Below are positions 44,249-53,177 of a stretch of 64,000 bases of DNA, piece after piece (positions within the stretch are counted from its first letter, which is position 1; each line of letters starts with the position of its first letter). This DNA comes from UBA961 sp049317525. Its GTDB lineage: Bacteria > Bacteroidota > Ignavibacteria > Kapaibacteriales > UBA961. The stretch covers positions 1-64,000 of the forward strand of contig JBMOIC010000016.1 in NCBI GenBank assembly GCA_049317525.1, read 5' to 3'. The notes below the pieces were generated by a model that saw nothing but the letters and a program-made list of their open reading frames with translations, did no database searches and was not told the DNA's origin. The position numbers were made by a program, and so were the translations under genes.

Positions 44249-45034
44249 ATGCAAATAATACGATTATGGATTGCCTTCTTTAAGAATTGTCTTGCAAGAG
44301 AATTAGAATTTCGCGGACATTTCTTCTTCTATTTTTTAATTGACATTGCTTGGTATTCTATACAGATTCTTTTTTTTGAAGTAATGTTCTTGTATACCCC
44401 TGGTTTTGCAGGACTTAGCAAATCACATGCTTATGTGTTTTTAGGCACCCTTTTTATGGTAGATTCAATCAATATGATGTTGATTGCCACTAATTTTTGG
44501 AAATTTCCCACATATATAAATACTGGTGAATTAGATTTTTTTCTGTTAAAACCTGTGTCTGTCTTTTTTCTTGCTTTCTTTCGCTATCCCAATATTGCTT
44601 CTATATTAAATTTTATCGTGAGTATTATCGTTTTTTCTATTGGCATTACGATGCTAACTAACTCTATATCTATTATTCAATGGATAAGTTGGTTTACTAT
44701 GTGCATATGTGGGTCTATCATTATGCTATGTCTAGAAACAATAGTAGCGTCTTGTGCATTTCACATCGTTAACTCTTCTGGAATTCAGAATATTTTCCAT
44801 ACTATTTATCAAATTGCTACAAGACCAGATGGAATGTACAGCAAGAGAATTCAAAGAATATTTCTAACCGTTTTCCCTATCAGTATTATTGCTTCTGTAC
44901 CTTCAAGAATGCTGTGGTCTGAACCAGACATATCACTTATGTCAATATGTATTATCAGCACAAGTGTTTTTGCGGTTTTTTCTAGATGGTTTTTTATGTA
45001 CTCTCTTTCTTTATATGATGGGGCAAGTAGTTAA
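44249..45034 (+). CDS. ABC-2 family transporter permease (DUF990 type)
   Basis: 261-residue membrane protein with about six helices and the ABC2_membrane_6-like pattern (LARELEFRGHFFFYFLIDI, INTGELDFFLLKPVS). Such permeases usually come as pairs with an ATPase, but no ATPase or second permease is adjacent. Substrate unknown. Its stop overlaps the cdsA stop by 4 bases (TTAA) inside a small hairpin TTAATGC-ATT-GCATTAA (45031-45047). Confidence 0.82.
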   Translation: MQIIRLWIAFFKNCLARELEFRGHFFFYFLIDIAWYSIQILFFEVMFLYTPGFAGLSKSHAYVFLGTLFMVDSINMMLIATNFWKFPTYINTGELDFFLLKPVSVFFLAFFRYPNIASILNFIVSIIVFSIGITMLTNSISIIQWISWFTMCICGSIIMLCLETIVASCAFHIVNSSGIQNIFHTIYQIATRPDGMYSKRIQRIFLTVFPISIIASVPSRMLWSEPDISLMSICIISTSVFAVFSRWFFMYSLSLYDGASS

Positions 45035-45906
45035 TGCATTGCATTAATAATAAGAAGAAATATATAAAAGAATGGAGCAGCAAAAATCAAGCTATCAAAT
45101 CTGTCAAATAATCCTCCATGGCCTGGCAGAATACCTGAACTATCCTTTATATGAGCATCCCTTTTTAATAAAGATTCTACCAAATCACCAATTGGTGCTA
45201 CAATAGCTAATAATAAGCAGCCAATCAACATGATGTGAAAAGGAAACTTTGGAATTAAAAAGTAGGAAAATGTCATCATGCACAATACCGAACATATAAA
45301 TCCAATAATGGCACCTTCTACAGTTTTCTTGGGGCTAACATGAGGCATTAAAGGTGTTTTTCCAAAAAGCATACCCCCGAAATATGCAAATGAATCACTT
45401 GTCCAAACTCCCACAAATACTAATAAAACAATCAAAGCACCTGGTTCTAAAGTTGTGGAATCAAAAAAAGACATTACATGTGGGAATGTACCTGATGAAA
45501 TATTTCTTAATAAAAATAATGATGACATCAATACGGGTACATATATAATTCCTCCTATGGTTGCTGCCACAGCAGCAGAGGGAACTGATTCATGTTTACT
45601 ATACGAGATAATGAGTTCTGATATTAATGTGGCAAGCACTGCAATTGATAAAAGCAGTATATAAAAATGTGCCGGTATAGATTCATAATATGCAGTGCAA
45701 AGCATCCAAAAAAAACCAATAATTATTCCGATACTCTTATTTGGCCTAAATCCCTTTGCTGCATATAAAGCATATAATTCTGTTAAAGCAATTAATGTAA
45801 CTATTATAAAAGGGATATAAAAAAGTAAACCACCATGAATAATCAACCAGATAATCAAAGGAATACCTATCAATCCAACAATTACTCTTTTTATTAAATT
45901 ATTCAT
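45031..45906 (-). CDS. cdsA: Phosphatidate cytidylyltransferase
   Basis: Makes CDP-diacylglycerol for phospholipid synthesis. 291 residues with about eight membrane helices. The C-terminal family signature is complete: SLLKRDAHIKDSSGILPGHG followed by GLFDRFDSL. Inner membrane. Single gene, divergent from the 3HCDH-like gene. Confidence 0.94.
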   Translation of the reverse strand: MNNLIKRVIVGLIGIPLIIWLIIHGGLLFYIPFIIVTLIALTELYALYAAKGFRPNKSIGIIIGFFWMLCTAYYESIPAHFYILLLSIAVLATLISELIISYSKHESVPSAAVAATIGGIIYVPVLMSSLFLLRNISSGTFPHVMSFFDSTTLEPGALIVLLVFVGVWTSDSFAYFGGMLFGKTPLMPHVSPKKTVEGAIIGFICSVLCMMTFSYFLIPKFPFHIMLIGCLLLAIVAPIGDLVESLLKRDAHIKDSSGILPGHGGLFDRFDSLIFAAPFFYIFLLIINAMH

Positions 45907-46014
45907 TCTAGATCACATACATTAACTGATTCTACAAGGTTCATTTGACTTTTGGCAAAGGCCTAAAATAACCGTATTTTACTAAAAATTACTACACTTT
46001 ATTATTAGCTTCTA

Positions 46015-46863
46015 ATGGCAATTTACTCTCTGCAAGATAAAAAAACTAGTGCTCTGTTAATAGGTGGATCTAAATCTACCGCCGAGATGGCTATAAGGCT
46101 TCGGGATAAGACAATACCTTTTACTATTTATATCCCCTTTGACGATCCTGCTCTTTTCTCTATTGGTGATTCTCCTATTATTCCTGTTCATATGATTCCT
46201 TTAACGGAACACATTACATTTAGAGCACAGGATATTACCTCCATTCCTGATTTTATCATTGATTGTCAGGCTATTACTGCAGATCATAAAGCTTCCCTGA
46301 TTTTAGAAGTATCTGAAGAATTTCCTCAAGCAATCATTCTCTCTTCTTCTTTAGCTTGTACAGCAACAGAAATTATGAGTTATTTTCAGGATAGTAGGCA
46401 AGTAATAGGTTTTGCTTTTCTGCCAAGCCATTCAGGTGATGCATCTGTAATGGAAATTGCCAAAGCCTTAAATGCATCCGAGCAAAGTTTGGATGCGGTT
46501 AAAATGTTTTTTGCATCTGCTGATTATACCTGCGAAATTGTTGAAGATAGAGTTGGAATGGTTTTACCAAGAGTATTAGCCACCCTTATCAATGAAGCAG
46601 CATTCGCTTTTCTAGAGAAAATTGCAACTGCGCAAGATATCGATATCGCCATGAAACAAGGTGTTAATTATCCCAAAGGATTATTAGAATGGGCAGATCT
46701 AATTGGACTAGATACCGTATTAGCTATTTTAGATTCTTTATATAGTGAATATCGCCAGGAAAGATATCGTCCATGTATTATACTAAGACAATATTGCCGA
46801 GCCAAATGGATTGGAAAAAGCGCTGGGAAAGGTTTTTATTCCTATGCTTCGGGATACAAATAG
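46015..46863 (+). CDS. 3-hydroxyacyl-CoA dehydrogenase-like protein with altered NAD domain
   Basis: 282 residues. The C-terminal half matches the 3HCDH helical domain (DRVGMVLPRVLATLINEAAF, GVNYPKGLLEWADLIGLDTV, GKSAGKGFYSY). The N-terminal half has the length of a Rossmann domain, yet the dinucleotide loop reads LIGGSKSTAEMA instead of GxGxxG, and the catalytic Ser/His block is not obvious (FLPSHSGDASVMEIAKA replaces FxNPxxxMxLVEI). It may be a diverged 3-hydroxybutyryl-CoA dehydrogenase or a non-catalytic relative. It precedes the HAD phosphatase gene by 8 bases. Confidence 0.72.
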   Translation: MAIYSLQDKKTSALLIGGSKSTAEMAIRLRDKTIPFTIYIPFDDPALFSIGDSPIIPVHMIPLTEHITFRAQDITSIPDFIIDCQAITADHKASLILEVSEEFPQAIILSSSLACTATEIMSYFQDSRQVIGFAFLPSHSGDASVMEIAKALNASEQSLDAVKMFFASADYTCEIVEDRVGMVLPRVLATLINEAAFAFLEKIATAQDIDIAMKQGVNYPKGLLEWADLIGLDTVLAILDSLYSEYRQERYRPCIILRQYCRAKWIGKSAGKGFYSYASGYK

Positions 46864-46871
46864 GATTGTAT

Positions 46872-47603
46872 ATGCAAGATGAGCATTTGAAAGTTCATGT
46901 ATTTTGTGATTTTGATGGTACTATTACAAAAAAAGATTCTGGGGATGAATTCTTTAAACAGTTTTCTGTTTTTGAACCATATCATTCTCAATTGATGGAT
47001 GGACTTTTTACAGTTTCTTCTTACTATAATGAAGTTGTTCATAAACTAAAACACAATATTGATCAGCAAGCTATAGTTGATTTTGCAGATGCTTGCGAAA
47101 CTGATATGTATTTTCCTCAATTTACATCATTAATCAATTCTTATGGATGGCATTTACATATTGTAAGTGATGGCTTTAGAATTTATATCGACCCTATATT
47201 ACAGAGAATTTTACCTAATACTGCTATCAATGTTTTTGCTAATAATATCATATCACCGCTATCTGGATTAAATCTTTCGCAAAATTGGAAGGCACATTAT
47301 CCTTTTGCCGATGAAGCCTGCACTTGTTTTTGTGCATCCTGCAAAAGAAATATTGTTTTATCATCTGTACATCCAGATGCCATCATTATTTATATTGGAG
47401 ATGGCCTTTCGGATACATGCCCTGTTACATTTGCAGATATGGTATTTGCTAAAGGGAAATTAGCAGCATTTTGTAATAAAAATGGAATAGTCCATCATTC
47501 ATGGCATACCTTTTTTGATATCATTACTGTATTAAAAAAAAGAAAACCAGTAAAAAGAGACATAGCAAAAAAAAATAGACAAAAAGCTTTCGAACAAGAA
47601 TAA
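46872..47603 (+). CDS. HAD-superfamily phosphatase, MtnX/SerB-like
   Basis: About 243 residues. HAD motif I is FCDFDGTITKKDSGDEF; motif II lies in HIVSDGFRIY; motif III/IV is YIGDGLSDTCP. The pattern resembles MtnX (methionine salvage) and phosphoserine-phosphatase-like enzymes. Cysteines in CTCFCASCKRN may bind a metal. No other methionine salvage gene is nearby, so the substrate is open. The C-terminus is Lys/Arg-rich. The ATG at 46872 is used; a longer frame would overlap the 3HCDH-like gene. Confidence 0.8.
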   Translation: MQDEHLKVHVFCDFDGTITKKDSGDEFFKQFSVFEPYHSQLMDGLFTVSSYYNEVVHKLKHNIDQQAIVDFADACETDMYFPQFTSLINSYGWHLHIVSDGFRIYIDPILQRILPNTAINVFANNIISPLSGLNLSQNWKAHYPFADEACTCFCASCKRNIVLSSVHPDAIIIYIGDGLSDTCPVTFADMVFAKGKLAAFCNKNGIVHHSWHTFFDIITVLKKRKPVKRDIAKKNRQKAFEQE

Positions 47604-47616
47604 TTACTATATAACT

Positions 47617-48999
47617 ATGTTTAATAATGCTTTAGAATCATATAAAAAAATCATTGCAGCAAGTATGCCTCAAAATGGCAACTATGTGTATTTAAGAGAT
47701 ATCTTACAAGATGATTCGATCAAAAAGCATGTAAAACAATTTGCCGATGCGGAAGTAGAATGGTGGATTTATTATGAGCAAGTTAAAAGAAGAGATAATC
47801 CTCGCTATGATTTGGCAATTCCAGATATACTAACACACTTTCATACCTTAGATAATTATTGCAAGGCTCAAGCAAGATTTGATTCTTTAGACCAAGCAAA
47901 TCTTATTGATTCATGTATAGATTCATATATCAATTTTCTGTGCAGACCAAGAACTGCTTTAAGATCTTTTATTTTTAGAGGCGAACCAACAAAATCAGTA
48001 CATGAAATTTTATTACGGTTTTCGGCATGTTCTGTTTATACATATCTTGAGGAAGGCTTTAAAATATGGGTAGATAACAATTGCGAATTGCATTTGTCCG
48101 AACATATTATCACTGCAAAAGAATTCAAAAGTATCATTACAGATATTGATAATGAATATATTCGATTTTTACAAGCACAAGGATTCATCGATTTATTAGA
48201 ACCACTTTTTCAGTTTTTTATAGATATCTACCAATCAGATAAGTCTATACCAGCAGAAGCCCTAATCGTGTTCTTGCAAGATAAAGAATTATTCCCCCTG
48301 GCAAGTAAAATCGAAGAGTTGTATCAATCTAAAGGAATAAAACAATATAATTCAGATTCACTAGCGGAAATGATAAGTAGTCTTATTTCTGAATATGAAT
48401 CTCATTCTATTTCCCAATCATCTAATCAAACAGCTGAACTTCAAACACTTGCAGATAACACCAAACAAGATATAGAATTAGAAGTTTTGTATCACAAATC
48501 TATGGATGCATCTACTAATTCGGTAATCCTTATCTCAAGACATAACTTTATCACCAAATCACATCCTTCTTTGTATACATCTACTGATCCGATCAGAAAT
48601 CATAATACTGAGAATATTAACATTTTTTCTGATAGTACTCCATTACTCGATATCGATACTCCCAATAATGCTAATGGACTACAAAAGTCAATTCCAACTT
48701 TATTAGAACAGCATGGTACATTGCAAAATGATGAATCTTTTTCATATCCAATTACGTATAGAAGCTCATTTCTTGGTTCTATGCCTATAGATAAGCAACT
48801 TTACTATGCATCTAAAGCTTGTAAAGGAAATTTGAAAATACTAAGAAAATTAGGACAAGCAATTGATAAAACATCTACCAAAGAGGCAGCAATACTAACT
48901 TTAACTGCTTTTTCGGAAGTATATAATGACTACGAAGATATATTGCAATGCGAAGAACTTAGACAATCTATTGTTGATTTTAGCAATAGGAATAATTAA
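47617..48999 (+). CDS. Unknown protein of 460 residues
   Basis: Not recognised. The first ~260 residues look mainly helical and well ordered, with many aromatic residues (EVEWWIYYEQVKRRDNPRYD, YINFLCRPRTALRSFIFRG). A Ser/Asn/Thr-rich, low-conservation linker spans ~270-390, then a short helical C-terminal domain (ASKACKGNLKILRKLGQAID). No signal peptide or membrane helix. It begins 13 bases after the phosphatase gene, so it probably shares its transcript. Stop codon abuts that of the opposing glycosyltransferase. Confidence 0.6.
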   Translation: MFNNALESYKKIIAASMPQNGNYVYLRDILQDDSIKKHVKQFADAEVEWWIYYEQVKRRDNPRYDLAIPDILTHFHTLDNYCKAQARFDSLDQANLIDSCIDSYINFLCRPRTALRSFIFRGEPTKSVHEILLRFSACSVYTYLEEGFKIWVDNNCELHLSEHIITAKEFKSIITDIDNEYIRFLQAQGFIDLLEPLFQFFIDIYQSDKSIPAEALIVFLQDKELFPLASKIEELYQSKGIKQYNSDSLAEMISSLISEYESHSISQSSNQTAELQTLADNTKQDIELEVLYHKSMDASTNSVILISRHNFITKSHPSLYTSTDPIRNHNTENINIFSDSTPLLDIDTPNNANGLQKSIPTLLEQHGTLQNDESFSYPITYRSSFLGSMPIDKQLYYASKACKGNLKILRKLGQAIDKTSTKEAAILTLTAFSEVYNDYEDILQCEELRQSIVDFSNRNN

Positions 49000-49791
49000 C
49001 TATCTAATGGCTTCCCAATCTTTTGATCTGGCTTTACCAAAAACAATTACCCAGAACCAATTTACAGCCCACTCCATTAATATTCTGATATACCCATATC
49101 TTCTAAAACGTCTTGGAGATTCATATACCAATAATTTTTTTTCAAAAACTAAGCCTCCTGTTTTACATGCTCGACGTAAAATTTCGAAATCTTCCCCAGC
49201 TGGTATAGACCCATCATATCTCCCTATATCTATAAAAGCTTTCTTATCAAAAACTTGACATTCTCCTCTACCCATTCCAAATCCAAAAACATTTACCATA
49301 CATCCAACATAAAAATTAAGAATAGAAGCAAAAATTGTATCAGGAATTTTTCTTTCATTCGGATTAATTTGTACTGGGCAAGCAATAGCACATGGCTTAT
49401 ACACTTTGTCTTTCCATTCTTTTAATGTTTCTAGAAATTCTTCTGGATAGGCAGGAATTGTATCAGCATTTAGAAATACCATAATATCACCATTGGCAAC
49501 TAAAGACCCCATATTTCTACCCTCAGCAATGGTTTGCCTTCTATTTTCAGTGTGACACACCATGATATCTGCAGACTCTTTTGCAATTGCAAGAGTGGAA
49601 TCTGTACTTCCCCCATCACTTACAATAATCTCTAATTTATACTTTTGCTTTAAAGTATCCGTAAAAACTGCAAGAGTATTAGGAAGAAGTTTTTCTTCTT
49701 GATACACAGGAATAATGATGCTTATAAGGACATCTTGTCTTTTGTCCTTGATGTGAAAGTCTTTAGTTAGACTTCCTGCGTCATATATCAT
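49000..49791 (-). CDS. Family 2 glycosyltransferase
   Basis: 263 residues with the GT-A fold: ISIIIPVYQEEKLLPNTL, IVSDGGSTDSTLAIA and the metal-binding FLNADT (DxD-type). C-terminal region has a hydrophobic segment (WAVNWFWVIVFG) that may anchor it to the membrane. Acceptor and sugar are unknown. Its start overlaps the AtuA-family stop by 4 bases (ATGA), so the two are translationally coupled. Confidence 0.86.
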   Translation of the reverse strand: MIYDAGSLTKDFHIKDKRQDVLISIIIPVYQEEKLLPNTLAVFTDTLKQKYKLEIIVSDGGSTDSTLAIAKESADIMVCHTENRRQTIAEGRNMGSLVANGDIMVFLNADTIPAYPEEFLETLKEWKDKVYKPCAIACPVQINPNERKIPDTIFASILNFYVGCMVNVFGFGMGRGECQVFDKKAFIDIGRYDGSIPAGEDFEILRRACKTGGLVFEKKLLVYESPRRFRRYGYIRILMEWAVNWFWVIVFGKARSKDWEAIR

Positions 49792-51149
49792 ATAGATTTA
49801 ACTGAAACTAAGTGGCTAACTGTATCCTTCTTTAATAATGCTGGAAAATATGCTACAACATCGCTTGGTTTGGGCCTTCCACCTGCAAAACCAGTAACAC
49901 TAGGTGGTCCTGTTAAAATTAATGGGGCTATCTCTTTACCAAATCTTTCTACAGAGGCATAATCTCTGGATCTTACACCAATTCTCATCATCACTTCATT
50001 AGGTTCAATAACTTTTGCTATCGGCCCATGGCAAGCGTTCATACCAATATATTCTGTTCTTATTTCATCAAATTGAAGTCCTAATTGCTCTAATCTTTTT
50101 CTAAGAATTGAATCTGCAACCTGTGCTTTTTTATATGCATCGGGTGCACAATACGTTAAAGAACTAAATGCAACATATCCATCAGAATAGGAAGCGGAAA
50201 CTTTATAATATTCAGTAGCAGGTTGCCCTGTTATACCGTATACTTTAACACGATTATTTCCTAGATCTTCTAAATTTATAGATGTGAAATCAGCAATACA
50301 ATCTGGTGTGATATATTCTGCTGGATTACCTATTTCATACATTAATTGTTCACTTACGGTTTCTCTAGTTACGGCACCGCCAGTTCCATCGTGCTTTGTA
50401 ACAATAAAGGAGCCATCTTCGTATGCTTCGATTATTGGGAAACCAACATTTGCCATATCTGGCAATGATTCCCAATCACCTAAGAAGTTACCACCACTTG
50501 CCTGAGCGCCACATTCATTGATATGGCCGGCGACTGTTCCAGCTGCCAATTTATCCCAATCAGTGAAACTCCAACCAAATTCATATATCATAGGAGCAAG
50601 TGTTAGGCCTGTATCGGTAGTTCTACCAGTGATAACGATATCCGCCCCGGCCTTCAAAGCTTCAACAATAGGCAAAGCACCAAAGTACACATTTGCACTA
50701 AGCAATTTATGCTTCACTTCTATAATAGGTTGTCCAGTTTCCATATTATTCATGGAATTACCATTTTGAATAAGGCCATCAATATTCATAAGAATATTAT
50801 CACCTGTTACTATACCTATTTTTAAACCTGTTATGCCAAGTTTTTTTGCAATACCAAAAACTGCTTCCATAGCAGCCTCTGGGTTTACTCCACCACCATT
50901 GGTAATTAACTTGATTCCTTTTTGCTTAATAAATGGCAATACATCTTCACAAGTTTGAATAAGATCCTTTGCATAACCAGCTTCTGGATTCTTCATTTTT
51001 TGTTTTTGTAATATTGACATTGTTACTTCAGCTAGATAATCTAGCATAAGATAATCTATATCACCTTTAGACACCTGCATCAAAGGAGCTGACAATAAAT
51101 CTCCCCAAAAACCTTGTCCCGATGCTATTTTAACTACATTCTTTTTCAT
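49788..51149 (-). CDS. AtuA-family protein (DUF1446)
   Basis: 453 residues matching the family named after acyclic terpene utilisation AtuA: ASGQGFWGDLLSAPLMQV, DYLAEVTMSIL, LITNGGGVNPEA, ITGRTTDTGLTLAPMI, HINECGAQASGGNF and KHDGTGGAVTRETV are hallmark blocks. Biochemical role is poorly known. No other atu genes or acyl-CoA carboxylase genes are near; the tight coupling to a glycosyltransferase is unusual. Confidence 0.88.
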   Translation of the reverse strand: MKKNVVKIASGQGFWGDLLSAPLMQVSKGDIDYLMLDYLAEVTMSILQKQKMKNPEAGYAKDLIQTCEDVLPFIKQKGIKLITNGGGVNPEAAMEAVFGIAKKLGITGLKIGIVTGDNILMNIDGLIQNGNSMNNMETGQPIIEVKHKLLSANVYFGALPIVEALKAGADIVITGRTTDTGLTLAPMIYEFGWSFTDWDKLAAGTVAGHINECGAQASGGNFLGDWESLPDMANVGFPIIEAYEDGSFIVTKHDGTGGAVTRETVSEQLMYEIGNPAEYITPDCIADFTSINLEDLGNNRVKVYGITGQPATEYYKVSASYSDGYVAFSSLTYCAPDAYKKAQVADSILRKRLEQLGLQFDEIRTEYIGMNACHGPIAKVIEPNEVMMRIGVRSRDYASVERFGKEIAPLILTGPPSVTGFAGGRPKPSDVVAYFPALLKKDTVSHLVSVKSI

Positions 51150-51165
51150 ATATATTTACCTATGA

Positions 51166-51720
51166 TTAAGCTTTTTTACTATGTATTATTTTACATGATG
51201 GATAATTATTAATCTGTTTGATTAATATGTCTAACTGATCTTTATTAATATAGCAATGTCCACTTTTAACATGCTCACAAAACAATATGACCTTATTCCA
51301 TACAAAAAAAGGTTCTATCTGAATATTTGATAAAGAATTATACTTTAATCGATTAATGCCACCTTTTAACATATAACGCAATTGAATTCCATGAACACAA
51401 ATGGCTGTTTTTTGGAATGAGGCTCTTATTAGAATTTGTAATGTATTTACAAATATTGCTAATGGTATGACATATGTAATTACTGATGGACTTTTTTGTA
51501 ATACAGATAAGAATGCAAAAATAAAGAAAAACAACAAGAATATAATGCTAACCACATAAGAGGAAGCATTGATTGCATAAATCAATGTTTCTCCAATATC
51601 AATATCAAGTGTTTTTTCTCTATCTGCAACTTCTCTAAAATAGGCAGCTCCAAATGCTAATATTGAATAAGCAAAAGCTACATAGAGTGCATATAAGAAA
51701 ATTATTTTATCAAAATACAT
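51166..51720 (-). CDS. Membrane protein with PH-like tail, function unknown
   Basis: 184 residues. Three hydrophobic helices (about 5-25, 50-76, 80-100) are followed by a ~75-residue soluble part (AICVHGIQLRYMLKGGINRL, ILFCEHVKSGHCYINK) that looks like a bacterial PH-type beta domain. The assignment is tentative. It lies 16 bases before the AtuA-family gene on the same strand. Confidence 0.6.
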   Translation of the reverse strand: MYFDKIIFLYALYVAFAYSILAFGAAYFREVADREKTLDIDIGETLIYAINASSYVVSIIFLLFFFIFAFLSVLQKSPSVITYVIPLAIFVNTLQILIRASFQKTAICVHGIQLRYMLKGGINRLKYNSLSNIQIEPFFVWNKVILFCEHVKSGHCYINKDQLDILIKQINNYPSCKIIHSKKA

Positions 51721-51896
51721 GAGTTAACTGCATTATATACCATAATTTATTCACGTAAAATTACACTAATATTGTGATTTTATTGGTAAATCACTTCTTT
51801 ATCATATCCTTGAATCAAATAAACCAAATAAGAATAAATAATTACAAGGCAAATCCTTATTTTTATGTGGTTTTATTTTATTTATCATCGAGTTCA

Positions 51897-53177
51897 ATGA
51901 GTCAATTAGGCACCATACTTCGTTCTAGACGTGAAGAATTAAATCTTACACTTGCAGAGGTTTCTCGTGCTACTACTATTAGACTCAATATCTTAGAGGC
52001 ATTAGAAAAAGGTAAGTTTTCTATTTTACCTCCTACGTATATACGTTCATTTTGCAAGACATATTGGGCTTATTTACGTTTACCTCAAGAAAACTTTGAA
52101 CGCATCTATGCAGAAGCAAATATTTCCGCTCAAGAAGATGAAAGCTCTTTTTTCAGTAATCTTATTCCACAAAATCCTGAAAAAGAAAAAAAAGAGATAC
52201 CATCTATACCTAGTCCTTTAACATATTTAAAGTCAGCAAATATTTCTCCTAGACTTCTTAGTACTGGCCTTACTATTGCATTTATTATTTTTGTGATATT
52301 AGTTATCTATTTTGTATTTGTTAAAGATTTCTTTTCAAACACTCCCATAGAACCGAACTCATCGTCAAGTCAAAATGCTACAGAATCAAATCAAGTTAGT
52401 GAGAATTCCAATAATGAAGAGGGTGGCTTACTATCATTGATAGATGATAAGTCTCCAGACAGCATTATTTTGGAAGCTAGATGTATTGAAAAGTCTTATA
52501 TACAAGTTACAGCAGATGGCAAAAAAAGCGAACAAGTAACCTGTGAACCAGGTGATGTGAAAAGGTGGGTTGCTTTAAAAGAGTTTATTATTTCTGGAAA
52601 TATTGGTGGATTTATTTTAAAAAGAAATGATGTAACTCTACCTTCATTAGCAAAAAAAGGAAATCTACTTGTACAGGCTAAAATTACATTAAACGACATA
52701 ACCTCCTCATCAAATCCTTATAAAACTGCTGATTCATATTCAAAGCCAAGTAATACAAGTACTATTAAATCTTCAAATACAAAGGCTTCTGTTAGTTCAT
52801 CAAGTAGTAAATCAAATACAAAAAGTACTAGTTCAAAGTCTAATACATCTACAAAATCTACGGCAAGTAAAAGTCAAACATCAGCTTCTAAGCCTAATAA
52901 TTCAAGTTCTAGTGCTAAAAAGACTGCTAGCAACAAAACTGTTGGAGCTACAAAGAGCAAGGCAATAAATTCAAGTCCTGTTAAAAAAAGCAATAGTAGT
53001 GCTTCTAACAAATCCGGCAATTCAAATGCTCGTTCTTCAAATAAATTAAGCACGTCTAAAAATAAGATTGCAAAACCAACAACTAAAACTGATAAATCCG
53101 TTGCAACTAAGCCCAAACAAGAAAATAAAAAATTACCTAGTATAAGCCCGATTCAAATAAATCATACAAAAAGATAA
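51897..53177 (+). CDS. RodZ-like protein with long Ser/Lys/Thr-rich tail
   Basis: About 426 residues. N-terminal helix-turn-helix (RodZ/HTH_25 type: LGTILRSRREELNLTLAEVS, LPPTYIRSFCKTYWAYL), a membrane helix around 135-155, a DUF4115-like beta domain (~190-275, ILEARCIEKSYIQVTADGKK and GNIGGFILKRNDV), then ~145 residues of Ser, Lys, Thr and Asn repeats. RodZ links MreB to the cell wall machinery. The tail is on the periplasmic side and is not part of normal RodZ. Start at 51897 matches the family; upstream in-frame ATG adds a non-conserved stretch. Confidence 0.82.
   Translation: MSQLGTILRSRREELNLTLAEVSRATTIRLNILEALEKGKFSILPPTYIRSFCKTYWAYLRLPQENFERIYAEANISAQEDESSFFSNLIPQNPEKEKKEIPSIPSPLTYLKSANISPRLLSTGLTIAFIIFVILVIYFVFVKDFFSNTPIEPNSSSSQNATESNQVSENSNNEEGGLLSLIDDKSPDSIILEARCIEKSYIQVTADGKKSEQVTCEPGDVKRWVALKEFIISGNIGGFILKRNDVTLPSLAKKGNLLVQAKITLNDITSSSNPYKTADSYSKPSNTSTIKSSNTKASVSSSSSKSNTKSTSSKSNTSTKSTASKSQTSASKPNNSSSSAKKTASNKTVGATKSKAINSSPVKKSNSSASNKSGNSNARSSNKLSTSKNKIAKPTTKTDKSVATKPKQENKKLPSISPIQINHTKR

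Noticed and set aside
52874..53116. 80-codon Leu/Val-rich minus-strand frame opposite the RodZ-like tail
   Set aside because: It is the complement of the Ser/Lys-rich repeats; the apparent hydrophobic peptide is an artefact of low complexity.
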